Shown piece by piece: positions 23,519 to 37,900 of a stretch of DNA of 64,000 nucleotides. Positions within the stretch are counted from its first letter, which is position 1; the number at the start of each line of letters is the position of its first letter. Both the position numbers and the translations under genes were made by a program. The stretch is from Elysia crispata (taxonomy: Eukaryota > Mollusca > Gastropoda > Plakobranchidae), in NCBI GenBank assembly GCA_033675545.1, contig JAWDGP010002514.1:620001-684000 (forward strand), given 5' to 3'. The notes beneath the pieces were generated by a model. That model saw only the letters and a program-made list of their open reading frames with translations. It ran no database searches and was not told where the DNA came from.

Positions 23519-26500
23519 CATCACATATTGTCAGGGTTTTAGTTTTTGTTGGAACCCCATTTACTTTCTCCAAATTATATTATTATTTTGGATCAGTGGT
23601 ACTTATGTTAAAACTTCTAAAAATGAAAGGCAAGACCAAACACATATATTTACAAGACAATATCTACAGATCTAGTCATGTCTCAAATGTTTTTGAAAGA
23701 TTTCTTAAGTCTAAAGACTTAATTCAAGATACCGGTTAGAAGAGAGAAAAATGTATATTCCAAAAGGGTTTTTACTCATTGTGGGTGAAGAAAATTAACT
23801 GAACTAAGCATAGGATCATCACAATTACACATCTGATGGAAAGAAGAATAGGCTGAGATTTTCAAAATTAATGACCATCAAGAGAGCTCTGACGATTTAA
23901 AATTTAAATAATTCTATAGCCAAAGCCAGTACTGAATAGCAACAGTGTTCTGTGTGGTATGCCTTGGTGGGTAACATTAAAATGCTATGTGAAAATTTTA
24001 GTAAAACTGGCAACCTTTAAAATGGAGTGATATGAAGAAGAGAATGTTTTAAAAGACCATTTGTGACAAACATGAGTCTGTTTCCAATGCCGAAGCTTAT
24101 CATATAATTGTGTAGAATAAAAGGTGTAAAAACAGCTTTTCAAGATCTCTATTCAGAATGAAGAGTAGATAGGCCTGTCATACCATCACATTTTATAATG
24201 CAATTTACAATTTTAATTTTATTGACACCATAATTACAGATCTAAATCAGATAATTTTTGGCAAGTTATGATTTTTGTTTAATGATTATTTTCTTATTTC
24301 ATTGAAATATATCGATTATCAATTTTTAAACTTAAAGCCAAACTTGAGAGTTGATACCTCGTGGGATGTTTTCTTTTTTTTTTTCTTTTGTATGCCTTTT
24401 CTGTCATGATTTAGATTGACATGCATCTTTCCATGTATTTTGGCATTTCTTGACAAACCCTTAATAACCCGAATTGAACTTTATTTTGTGAAGGAGATCA
24501 TTATTTCATAGAAATTTTTTTCATATATTATTTTTTAAGAAAAAAAAAAAGTAATTATCTGTTTGGCATTACAGTTTGATGTATGTGGACTGCATGGATA
24601 TCTTTCTCAGAGTTAATGCTATTTGATTATATAGTGATGCCATAAGATACTTAAAACTTTTTTATAGTTATTTCAGTTCTCTGCCCCAACAAATTGCTTG
24701 TTCGGGCTTTTCTTTTTTTTTCTCAGAAGATTTATGAAACAAATTTCTGGGAGTAGCTGCAGTACGGAAAAACATCAAATTGAAAGACTTGGAGATAATT
24801 GCAACAACTCTTAGAACACAAGCTTTTGTCTCCCATGGCCTACCCTTTCTCTTTACAGGCAGCTTTTGGGTAACGTCTTACCCCTTGAATAAGTTTTCAC
24901 ATGCTTAAACCCCATTCCTGAAATGTGATGTCAGTACGTTAATCCTCAAAGGGCTTTTTAAATCACAGGAAGTTAATTGCTAAAGGGTGACCATGCTCAA
25001 TCTGTAGATCAAGGGCAAGTTTGATCTATAAATTGCAGCTGGCACTAAATACAAGCTGATATTTATAACCACCTGGGATTGTTGAGCCACACAGGTTGTA
25101 CCTCATTTCCACCTGAAGTCTGTTTCACAAGTTGGAAGCCTCACCTTCCAGGATTATGCCGAGTTTACAACAAAATCGTGACTGTTATCCAAAATGGCCT
25201 ATATTTTTTTTTAATAATAGAATAAGGATATTGCTAAGGGACACTGTAACTTTGTAAGGAAAACTACTCTGAAATTTTGTCATAATTATAAAAAATATAC
25301 CCAAATTGCCTTAACAGGACAGATTTCACCATGACAAGATAAATTGCATTTTTTTTTATTTGTAACTTAGATATCCCATCTTTGGTTTAATAAAAATGTC
25401 AAATATGAAAGAAACGTCTTGTCTCATCAATAAGTTATTATTAGCAGCTTTGGCCTCGAGAGAGAATTTTTTTTTCAAATCTACATCACCTATCTAGGCT
25501 CAAGATATATACTTGGTTGCTGTGAAACCGAAAGGTATTACTTATTCAACTAAGAAATTGAAGTTGATTTTTTTCAAACAGGTCTTAAAAGATTTGATTG
25601 GTACATGCGTAGCATTTTATTTTATTTTTTTTTAAGTGAAATGTAATGGGAACTATAGTAGACTTTGATGGAAATAATTTAAAAAAATGTCTTTTGCATA
25701 AAAAAAGAAATGAGTCTGTATTGAATCTATCACCTACCAAATAACCGAAAAGTTGCAGTCATCAGTCATTTGTACAAACAGACTTTTCTGCTTTCTCAAC
25801 TGTTGTTTTTTCCCTAAAATGCTGCTTTGAATAAACCCAATTTTTCCAGCATGGAACATTATGTCAAATTCTCTAACAGTTGACTTTGTAACCATTTAGT
25901 TTTATGTTTTTTATACATAGTTACCCTGAATTGTATTACATGCTTTTTTTTTAATAAATTAATGGCAAATAATGATCATTATTTATCCTTTGTAAGGAAA
26001 AAAAATATCCTGTTATACTGTTCAGCTAGATTTGTATCATGTAAGTTTCTGATAATTGCAATGCAAATATACACATACCAATTTCAAGACATTTTGGTGA
26101 TATAATTTTTGAAGAACCTCTGTACAGTTAATTTGAGTAAATTTTTGGAGGACAGTAAAACGTTGACTTTTTAAAATCAACCTAAAAATATTATAAAAAA
26201 AAAAAATAAAAGTGCTATTTGGGATTAGGTAGTCAATAAAATAAATTATCATATTGAATTTTTTTTTTTAAGTATTAAAAGGTTTTATATGGAAATGAAA
26301 ACCTTATCAATATTTACAATCAGAGTTTTCTTTTCTATGTTATTTTCAACCTTAGGCATCTAAAATACTCTGAAGTTTTTCAAATTCTATTTTTTAACTG
26401 ACTCCACATGCAATAATTGTGGCAATTCTGTTAAAGTAAGACTTATTTTTACCATGTTATGTGCTGTTGGCAATTGATTTTTATCACAACCAACTTTTAT

Positions 26501-26861
26501 ATAAAATATTTGTTGTAAATAGAATTGTCATCTTATGCCTTATGAAGAATATCAATAATAAAAGAACTCATCACAAAATTCCAATCATGTCTTTACCATA
26601 CTGGTACTGTTTACTTTATTTTGCACTTATATGTTCGCTTAATCAATATTTTAGGGAAATAAATATTCAAGAAAGAAACAATTGCCAAATGGTAAAATTT
26701 CTCAGAGGCAGCATCATTAATCATAATGTGTTATATATACATGCTGCAGATTGAGCTTTGTTTGATTGTTAGGAGCAAAATTCTCTAAGTTCCAGCTTAA
26801 ATGAAGTTAATTCAGATTTCCATTGATTTAATTGTAGTATCTTATGTGTGTATACTGTATA

Positions 26862-26892
<31 letters not shown>

Positions 26893-29800
26893 TTTTATTT
26901 TTTTTACCCCTTCTGTTAATCATAATTTTCAATGCAGCCTGGTAAAACTTAATAAACCCAAAGGTCATGATGCATATTAATAGGGACAAAGAGAATAGGA
27001 ACCATCCAGTTGACCCTGTGTTCAATTTTTCACAAACAAGCTCTACAGCGTGACTTGATGAACCTCTTCATAGTAACTGCATGAGTTTTCTGCATGCAAG
27101 CCAAAGACACTTATATTGCCAAATTAATCAATCTTCAGTGGCACTCATAAAATTAGGCTTTCACTGGCAAGCCTATGTGAAACATCATTTTCTTCGAAAC
27201 CCCTGATCTCAGTTACTTCGTAACTTTATGGCCTCTCAGAAAATCAACAAATGAAAAGGTGACTCTTTCATCCACTTTGAAAATTGAAGAAATGGGAAGA
27301 GTTCCAGAGCCCATGAGATGTGAAGAACAAATAGCAATTTAGATTGTGTGTAGATGGGTACTTGAAATTCCTCACAGGTGGGCAACCTGTTTCCTTTACA
27401 TTTGATTTTCACTACGGCCAAAGAGGAAACAAAAGAACTAGAGAGTGGTGATTCTATATGGCCTTTCCCTTTCCATTTACTTGTACTCCCACCCTCCACC
27501 CTCAATGCAGAGTCCTGACAAAGAGTAGGAATGATGGATGCCCCCAGTCTTCCTCGAGTCAAATCATGTGGATTGTAGCAGCTACTTGTGATAGTGTTGG
27601 ATATTAACATGATTGTTTGTTTGGTCTGATTTCATTCTCTCCCTTTTGCTATCTCATCGTCCTCTACCTCTACTTAGTTATAATGTAATTGCCTATATTT
27701 AGTTGTATCTGCATAGCTTCATAGTTTCTTTAAGCAAAGTGACTACGTTCTATCCTCATCCCCTACCCCATAAATTAATTACATATCTGTTTTACTTTCA
27801 ACAAAGGAATTGAATATTATTATTGTAAATTGAAAATATTATATCCAATCAAAGTCTCTTTGAAAACTTATTTTTCATATATCTCTACCACTCTTCCATT
27901 CCTTAACTCATGAAAATTATAAAGCATACATTAAAAAAGCTGTCAAGGTTGCAAAAATAAGTGTTGCTTATAATTTGTTTTGTCAAACAAAGTCTATCCA
28001 CACAGTACAAAAACAAGTATTTTGTTCTGCCATGTGCCCAGTTCAGGAACTAACTGACCATGGCATCAGTTAAAGTCCAACCATCATTAGAGTTTGTCAC
28101 ATGAACAATTTTACAAACAATAAGATGAGTATATACAGTTTTTTTGTCATAGCTTGACCAATATATCAACTAAATTAACCCTTTATTTGAAGTTTTCTGC
28201 TACTGATATGTGCCTGGCAAATGTTGAGAATAAAAAGTCATGCAAAATTTAGTGGAAAGTGTGAATGCATACGCATCACAATTCACACTGATTTCTCATT
28301 TACTTAGCTACACTTAAAATTCTATTCCAAAGCTCTACATAATGTGAATATTAAATTGTGAAGATCTACTTCTTGATTAAACCGAGAGACCCATTTATTG
28401 GCGGTTTTGCTTAATCAAAAGCACACATTATTTAGATCTATCTAGATTTGCTTTTAGGCTCTATAATAATTCCATTTTCGTTTCAAAAATGATTTGTGAA
28501 ATGAACAATGGATACTTGGATTAAATATACATTTGAAAGTTGGAGCAACTAGTGCTTTTCAAATAAGTCTCCCTTGATAGAGCAGGCCTCTCATGGGCTT
28601 AAAATTTAGTCATGTGCATTATTTATTGTAATCTGTGGGTACATAAACTAAAGGACAATGAGAACCCCTTCAAAATGGTCTATTTTTTTCTCTACTATTT
28701 CCAAGATCTTCAGGAGCTGTACTTCATTCAGCAGATAGCTAGATAAACTGAAGTTATCTTCACTGAGCTTGATACATTCTGAAAGACTGAATTTTTCTTT
28801 TAAGTTTATGAACCTATTGTATGCCAGTTTTCTTTCTTTTTTTTTTTTCAGAATTAAAACTAATTTAAATGCAGTATTTAACAAAATCTCTAATTTACAA
28901 GCATGATATAGAGATTTCTAGCTAGCCGTTAGTCGAAATTTGCATTTGCTCTGTTATCATCAAAAGTGAAGCAAGAGAATGAAAACAACTTTCATGAAAG
29001 TTCAAGATAGCCATTTATATTTAATTTAATCAGAGAAGCTAGATAAACTGTAACATCTGTGGTTTAACTTAAATGCGTAGTTTATAAGTTAGATCCGAGC
29101 AGCATATAATGCAGCAATAATCAGTAAGGCATATCTATTCATTATGAAAGAAAATGTCTAGAATCTCTCTCTCAAAAATTTTCCCATACTTTGATCAATG
29201 TTTCTTTAAATAAATCAGGAAGTACCACAAGTAAAAATGTAAAAAGAGCCTTCATCAATCTATCTCTAGTTTCAATAGTTTTTCAAATCCTGCTAGAGAG
29301 AGAGTGGTGCATCAACAATTGACTATAACAATTGCAGACATAAATTGCTTAGCCTAAAAGAAGCCCAAATGTTTTTAAGCACTTAAATATGGTAAAAAAA
29401 AATATCAGAAGTATACTCGTTTAGCAAAGTTCTTATGATAGCCAATTATGTTTATCAACATAACAAGGTAAATGAAATGTGGTAAGTTTACTTTAGTGAA
29501 ACATTGTCACCAGCGTTTGTGTCTCATCTTGACGGGAGGAACAATTTATGAATATAACATAAATGAACCATGGAATAAAATTACCCCTGATAAAATAATT
29601 CTTTCAAACTGTATTTTTACCATAACTTGAGATGTAGTTTCAATTTTATTTTTGTTCTGTTGGCTAACATTGACTATACAAATATTTATATAAATCTTGT
29701 TTGAACATTATTCATCAAGTTATGTTTATTTTCCCCATAAAGTTCGCTTGTAGTTTACTTAAACAAATTTGAACTTATAAATGTACACCATGTCATTAAT

Positions 29801-31737
29801 TTTTTTGACTTAGGACTAGACAAACATTTTCACACCCTAAAAATGTCCGTTAGTCCTGTGTAGGTATGAGCAGATTAGTAAACTCCCCCATTTGTTTCTT
29901 TCTGTCTTTTCCAGTTTTGTTCTGTTTTTTTTTTTGCCTTTCTTCCTACGCACTTATTCTCTATTTCCACCCACCCCCCTCCCCACACACTCTTTTCCAT
30001 TCTCTTATGCTTGTATAATCCACCTCCTCTTTTCTTATGATTGGTCTTGCTCATCTTTCTAAACTATCTTTCTCCCCTCTAAATAACGCCATTTTATCCG
30101 TTTTCTCCATATTTCTCTATTGTATGAATGCAGATAAATCTACATTAATAAGAATTTTGCAAACGCGGATTATACTGTTGGAGAAAGAGGCATAAACAAC
30201 TTCTCATTCTGATCAAGTTTATATAAATCAATTCCGCCTTAATTTTTTACCTATTGTAGACAGGGATGCCTTAACAATTTGCACACCGTACTTAACTCAG
30301 CATAATGGTGAATTCAAAGCAAATGAGGTGTGTGTTCAACCTCCACAAATACCATTTGTTTTGCCGCATTTCTTTGCATCTTTCATCTTATCTGCAATCT
30401 TGAGTTAGATCTACCATTATGATTGCTTATGCTTCTTTATTTCATAACTAATTACTATTTTTTTTAATCTTCCTCTGTCCCAGTCTAAATCATTGTTCGA
30501 CTAGCCCCTCTAAACATCTGAAATTTAACTCAAGAAAGCAAATTATCAGAACAGCCAGACACCTTTCCTTAGAGATGATCATGTAAAACTATTATTAGCA
30601 TAAAAGATTGACTATTGAAATGTATGGGATTCACACTGCCCTTTAAATTTTCAATTTCCTGCACCCAGTTTACATTAAGAGTAGTCATATATTTTTGCAT
30701 AGGTGTTGTATGCTTTCACACCAAAAGGCTGAAAATGCTGCATGCTGGTTGATGGCACTGCTTCAATGAGCAGTTTCAACGAGATCCAGTGACAAATGAG
30801 AGCGATAAGAGTAAAATATGAATGAAAAAAAGATACCAAATGTAATACTGTTTTGATTGATATTTTCTTGGTTTATTACATTGCATTGCTGCATTCTCTG
30901 TAGATATGAGGTATGGTGTAAAACAAATTATATAACAGATGGATATACCACAACATATTTTGACTGAGCAAAGCTCATATCATTCTAAGTAATATCATTA
31001 TTTATATCACTATTAAAACACAATATACCATAAATAAAGTCATGGTTTAATAAAATCCTTGTCTAAAATGTTTCATATGTGAAATATCCCCAATGATTCG
31101 GGCACAAGTTACAAAGACATGTTTTAGGTAAGAGCCCTCTAATGAATAAAATCTTCCTTGTCGTTTTCTCCTTTCACTTTTAGAGGTAATATATATTGAC
31201 ATTAACATGTTCAAATTTAGATTTTTAAGCTTTTTGAAAGGTAAAAGTACGATTTTGTATATAGACAAAAACTCAAGAAGTCAAAATCTCACTAGTGATA
31301 TCTTTTTTGCAAAATACTCTAATAATTAAAATTTTTTTTTTCTCAATAAAAACAAACGATCGGACACAGAATGCTTTCATTTCTCATTTTAAAGCAAAAT
31401 TTTTTTTTATCATTTCTGAGCAATCTTCTGCAGTAGTGATGATCTTCCTTCTTTTAGCCTTCTAATTTCTCTTATTTTGAAAACAAAATAAAACATGATT
31501 AATGAAAATCACAGCAAGCCAGTTAAGTATTATAAATGCTGAAAATATTTTTGATTTCTCATTATACAAGGCAATACTTTCTTGCTCATATTTTCTTACA
31601 TAAAGATTGATGACTAATGCCATATGCATCTCACATAGCAATTTTGATAATTAAAAAAAGACCAAATATTGAGATAAAAAAGACAAGACCCTGTGACCAA
31701 TGATTCAACTAAGCTAACATAAATACACAATGTATAA
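23519..31737. other. Intergenic AT-rich stretch
   Basis: No gene recognised. A 124-codon minus-strand frame at 27236-27610 shows no known domain or splice partner. A (TA)n tract lies at 26858-26884 and is followed by a T-run. The two flanking genes point towards this stretch, so it separates their 3' ends. Confidence 0.5.
26858..26884. repeat. (TA)n microsatellite with T-run
   Basis: About 13 TA units followed by a T-rich run to about 26906. Confidence 0.9.
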
Positions 31738-31743
31738 TTTATT
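31738..31743 (-). terminator. Candidate P450 polyadenylation signal
   Basis: AATAAA on the minus strand (TTTATT on plus), about 230 nt past the P450 stop codon. It is a plausible cleavage signal; other AT-rich candidates exist further on. Confidence 0.4.
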
Positions 31744-31970
31744 TTGGCTGAAGGTTTTGAGGCTATCAGTTGTCCAATATTTTCTCTTTGTACTTACATG
31801 ATTTAAAACAGATTGTGTTTTTTAAGTATGTAGAAGTAAACACTCATGTGGCAAAACCCCTCTTAGCATTGATTGAGACTGAGAAAATCCCAACTCTTAA
31901 ATTGTGCCTGCTTTGAACTTTTTGGACTTTCTATTTTGAGGAGCAAAAGTTAGCCCAACGGATATACAAA

Positions 31971-34900
31971 TTACGCTCTAGGATAAAGCTCAATGATAAT
32001 TCCATTCTCTGGACGCAGAATGAGGTCCCCAACTGGCCTGAGCTCCTCTCTTGTCTGGCAAGACTTTACTGTAAATGTTCGAAATAAGTGGCACAAGACT
32101 GTCTTCTCCTCCAGGAGAGCAAACTTCTGGCCTGCAATGAGACATGAATAACATAAGTAAAATTGAAAACAAAAATGAAAATAAAACTACTCTTTAAGCA
32201 ATGAAATAGACATACTTTTCATCTTTTTTTTTATTGATTTTAACTTTTTAAAGCATGTCAGTTGAGCCTCATATATTCCCTTTGATCACAATCGCATTAG
32301 TTAAAATTTCCACATAGAGCAATCTATTATATTTTTTATGAGTTATGTCACCCCAAGTGTAAAGGACAAATTGAAAATGTCTCTTAAACTGCATAGTGAC
32401 CCCAAGAATTGAAATCAGCCTACACTCCCAACAAACGGACTTAAGAGACAAAAGAATAAATGCAAAAAAATTGTTGCAATCATAATTAAAAAAAAATTGT
32501 GTTAGTTACGAAAGCACTGTAAAATTCATCTCTTAGCAGCTCTAACATTTCCCTTTGTTTTTCTAAGAATCCTCAGAAATTAACATTACATTGTAATTTA
32601 AAAATACACTTAATAGTAAATTAAAATGAAAAATTTGAATGAATTTGATTCCAGTTGCTGTTCAAATTCACAAGATATTGATTGACAAATGAGTGTCCCA
32701 GATTGGCTTCATAACTTCTTACCAATGCAGTTCCTTGGGCCAGCCGAAAATGGGACATAACTGTAAGGATGTCTGTTTCGACTATTTTCCAGCAAGAATC
32801 TGTCAGGATCAAACACCTCAGGGTCGGGAAAAACAGCTGGATCACGGTGCAGAGCTGTTGTGAGGAGCACCACTGTTGTGTCCTTAGGTATAGTATACTC
32901 TCCTGATTTATGAAAACCAGTTTGATGTGGGAAAGAATGTTCATCAAACTTGACACATGATACATAAAAATATACGAGATCTGGATATTTAAAACTTTTT
33001 TTTCCCTTAAATTTTATTCTATCAGATTTCAAGAATTAAGCAGAGAAAGGATTTGGCAGAAAGAGTACCTATAATATACTATGCAAAAACATGTTTAAAA
33101 AATAAGAACCACTTTTAAATTTATTTAGGTGCTTTCATTTTTATGAGTATCATTCTAAAGAAGGAAACATGAAATCATAACTTATGTGTAAAAAGTTAAA
33201 ATCTAGAAGATTTGAAGAAATGAGACTACCTCAAAGATGTTTCTAATGATATGAAAATATATATGCTCCCTGTAAAATGCTTTTGGATTTTTAACTGAAG
33301 ATCATGTGAAATCTAATTATAAGCATATCTTGACAATGGATTAAAAACTACTTTTTATTTCTCAAAATGTGATTCAAATTAAATATCAAAATAAACCATA
33401 CCCAGTTGCAAATCCTCTGCTGCATTTCTGGCAAACATAGGCACAGACGGAAACAACCTTAGAGCTTCCTGAAAAACCGAAATAAAGTTAGGGTACTCTT
33501 GTAACTTCTTTAGCTGCTTTTTTTTTTAGGGTTTTTTGTTTTGGAAAATTTAAACAATAATGCCTGAAAGCCTGAGTCCGTTATCATTTTGTTAACTGTG
33601 CAACGTGCATCTTGTCTGAAGTGCAGTTGAATCCCATAGACTTTGCATTAAAGTAACTACGAGACAGAACTACTTCAAAACTTAAGAAATGTGCTATCAG
33701 CTTGACTTCCATGTTTGTCATACTAAGTTGTTGTACAACAGAAAAATGAGCAAACAAGTGACAGCTATAATTCAAAAGAACAATCTAAAGATGCAAACAA
33801 TATTGAGCAATAACACAATAATTTATTGTAGTTTTGCACTGACAAAATACCATTTATTAACAGATCCAGCATGTAAAAATTCTCACTTACAATCAAGGAA
33901 TGCATCAGTTTTGATCGTTTTCAATGCTTGTAAAAGAAGCAACATAATTCTAGACAAAAAAAAAATGTTAATTCACCAGGTTTTAAAACTGACATTTAAT
34001 ATCTTAAATAAGAAAAAAAAGTATAAACCTATACAGGGGATGAAGAAGGACACGTCTTTTTTATTAGGAAAAGATCATCGTTTACCTTGATGCAGCATTC
34101 TAGATACTTCAATTCTTTCAAGTCTTCCATGGAGGGGTCACGGTTGTCTTGGCCTGAGAGCAAAGTTATTAAGTCTAGTTGATTGATATATCTATCATCT
34201 CCAGACATCAAATAATGAATCACTTAAGATCCATCATTCAGAGATGACCTTAAAGGCTGAGGTGCAAATTTCAGGCAAAAAATATCGCATTGTTAAATTT
34301 CACAGCTGAAAAAAAAATCACCTTTTTCCCCAAGGACATCATTTACAATGCATCATTGCATTTCAAGCAGCGGCCAACTTTTTTCAAAACACCATCAAAA
34401 ACAAAAGTTTATGGATTTGAATCAACAATTACAAAGTTGCATTCGTAGTTAAAACTATGAAGCAAATGAAAGGCTCCATTAAATGGATAAACAATGTGAG
34501 GTCATGTGGCGGACATCTGCTCTTGGGACAAAAGGTTTGGGAGTTGAACCCTAGTTTGGCAAAGTTTAAAGTTGAATCTTTGAGAAATGTATTTTACACA
34601 CATTTCCTAACCTCTGTCAGGTGCTGAATGGGTACCTACATTTAGGCAGTAAAAAAAATCTGAATAGCAACTTAGAGTTACCAAAAGCTGTTTCTGTATG
34701 ATTTCAGAGGGTCAACTTGGTTCAGAATTAACAACCTCAGTGAAGTACTTCATGCCCTTAATAGAAAAACATGAAACTGTTGATTTGTTTACCTATCTTC
34801 TAATATACTGATTTGACCAGGTAAAGGTTTATAGAAAAAGAGAAAAAATGTTTCCAACTGCTGCTCACCAAAGACTGCATCAATCTCTTCATGCACTTTA

Positions 34901-37900
34901 GCTTGAACTTCAGGGTTCGCACCAATCAAATGAGTTGCCCAGTTCATGGCCGCAGCTGTTGTGTCATGGCCCTGGATGTGAAAAAAAAAAGCATTGTACA
35001 AGATGTGAAATGCATTTCTCCTCTTCAAGACAGTTTTGAAGTAAAAGAGAAAGCCTAAAAGTCTATGTCAGAGAGAGTGACTACTACTTTAACTGAAAAA
35101 TTTTTCTTACGGCCAAAATTAAGTAAAACTACTGGTTCAAACTATTGTGCCTCCAATACTTCAGAATTTGAAAGAGAAAAATATATAAATATATCAATAG
35201 AAAAACTGACAACCACCTCTGAATGATTGCTTTTTAAAACCCTCTTACTAAAAACTCAAAGTTAAAGTAAGAATTCTTTTTTTTTTTTGAAAAATTTACC
35301 TCAAACATAAATGTGTCAACCTCCTCTCGTATATCCTCAATACTCAGCTTGGTTAAGTTGTCTGACATATAGATGAGCATGTCCAGAAAGGCCAATCTGA
35401 TCTTCTTTTCTCCAAGGCCTGTCTCACCCTCTCCACTCATCTCTTGTCTTATCATCTCAGATTTGATGCTGTCAAAATCTTTTAAGCGGTCTGAGATAAC
35501 CTATTTTCATTTTTTTAAAGCATCAAATCAAGTTATAAATAGAAAAAGTGTCCCTGTTTTTATTATTAAATTGCTCTTTAAGATGTTTGAATATGAGTAA
35601 CTTGCTAACACACACAATGGGATCTTGTCCAAATACATGGATTTCAATCCTTTAGAATGACACTCGTATTTAATATCTCTCTAAATATTATTCTCATATA
35701 TAATATCTTTCTAAATATTATTAGATCCTAAATAATTAAAGGCATTTCTTATTGAAACAATCATCACAAAACAAAGCCTCTGTTATCTTAAAAAATACTC
35801 CCTCTTGAAAATTTACAGATTTGGACAACTTTTTCTCCCTTCATAAAATTACAATGCCCTAACAGTTTGATACGTTTATGCATTTTTCCAGACTTATTCA
35901 TGATTTTTAAAAATCATTGTGCTGTGGAATTTTCACACATTTTAATATCATTTTCATATTATTTTGATTGAGATTCTTTTTCTTTGAATAATATTATAAA
36001 ATTTATTTAGAAACAACTTCTCCTTTTTTCGCATTTCATAGCTCTTTGAGGGTACAGAAAAAGTACAACACAATTAGATCGCGCACGGATCCTTTGAAAT
36101 CACCAATTCCTCAAACTCATTCATTTTCCTTTTCCGCTTCTTTCTTTATTTCCTTCTTATTTCTACCTTTTTGGTGAACTAGTTCAAAGTTATTTCATGT
36201 ATTCTTACACCAATCAATCAATTATAGAAAGAAAACTGTGTTTTAAAAATATTTCTTTCATCATGTTCCTAGATCTAGTAATAAATTTTGATCAATTCTC
36301 TTTTCTTTTTATACAAACACAGCCTGCCTCTTCCTTTCTGTGAGTCAACACAATTTATCAACAAGCACTGTAGCTTTTGAACCTGTTTCCAGTATAAGAG
36401 ATACCCCTGGTCCAGTCACACCATATTGTTGCTTAGTCCATGCACCCAGCGCTTGTTGTCTATCAACGCCTGCTAGGTCTGATCATCACCAAGACGTTAA
36501 AGTGCTTGATTTTAAAGGAACTTTGCTTTCCACGTGTACAAGAGATGGGTACAGATGACAAATAAACCTGACTAGGCGGATATCTCGCTCAATCAATGAG
36601 CACATGAAAAAAGCTGATAGGTATAAAAGGAAGATCTCAGATAGCTCCCCAAGTAGAGCATTGAACTGACAATAGGGAGCTTTGGATTCATTCTGTTGTC
36701 TTGTAATCTGGTGGGATTAGGTCTAGCTTTTTATTCATGAACAAGCAATGGTTCTTTGTATGTAAACTTTGACCTTAGACTGAGCTTATGACTAGAATAT
36801 AGATCTAGATCTAGCAGCAAGAGGTTGAGATTTGATTAGCACTTGGGTGTGGAGACAAGTTTTCACATGAAATGAGTTAAGAATCATAGATTGGGTTATT
36901 TGGAAGTATCTTGTCTTCAATCTAATATTTGAAATGTCAATTGTAGGGAAAATACCTTATATTGGGTATCTCCATAAAGCTCAGAATTGTCGAGAAGTAA
37001 CAAAGAAATCACGTAGCCATTTTATGTTGTTAAAGTAGATCAAAATATTCACAAAAGCTGTCTTGAACAAATTCAAGGCCCTATTCCTAAAAAATAGCAT
37101 CTCGATACCTTTTGGGAGTGGGGCTACCAAATTGTCCCCTTCGAAGTGACATAAAAAATCTTCAGGAAAAATTTCTTGACCTGATGACAAGATAGTTCAA
37201 CAAGCGTCAAGAAAGATAGTAAAAAGTAATGTGAACACCAAATAACTGAGTTCCTTGTTTATTTAATTTTTTTAAAACATTAACTAAGGTTAGAAACTTT
37301 AAATTTTATTTTAGAAATAAACATTTTAAAATCCTTACCGAGTTTGTAAAATCATGCAAGATTTTCAGCTTCTCATCATGCTCCTGGCCTGGCCCAAGTA
37401 AGTTGAAGAGAAATTTAGGCCATAACCATGGCTTGCGCATTCTACTGTCTGTCAGAGTGGACATCCTTGAAGGAGATCAGTCAAAAGACCAATGTTTGTA
37501 CAACGGGTAATTTTTTTATATATTCATCATATATTCCTCAAAATAATATGAGTCGATGGACTTCAGAAGTTTAAAACTGTTATAAGTTAACAACGCGAAG
37601 ACATGGTGCGTTGAATCTATATACTCAGATCAGCGGCAAACAGTTTTAAGAAAAAGAAATTTTTATTTTGGTGGGATATTTAAATTTGTCTAGCTAAAGT
37701 TGAAATATTTTTTTTATACACCAAATAATATTCTAAAACTGTAAATTTCAAACTTGACTATAAAAAAAAAGGATTTTGAGAGATTTTAAAATATCAATCT
37801 CATTTTTTTGTTGTTGTTTGAAAAACTGAAAAAATTCAATTTAAAGTAGAAAATTTTATGAAGAGGTAATTTTTTTCTTGACACAAAACTAAGCCTACCT

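Noticed and set aside
27236-27610. 124-codon minus-strand frame in the intergenic region
   Set aside because: No recognised domain, no flanking splice or regulatory context; length is possible by chance in 64 kb.
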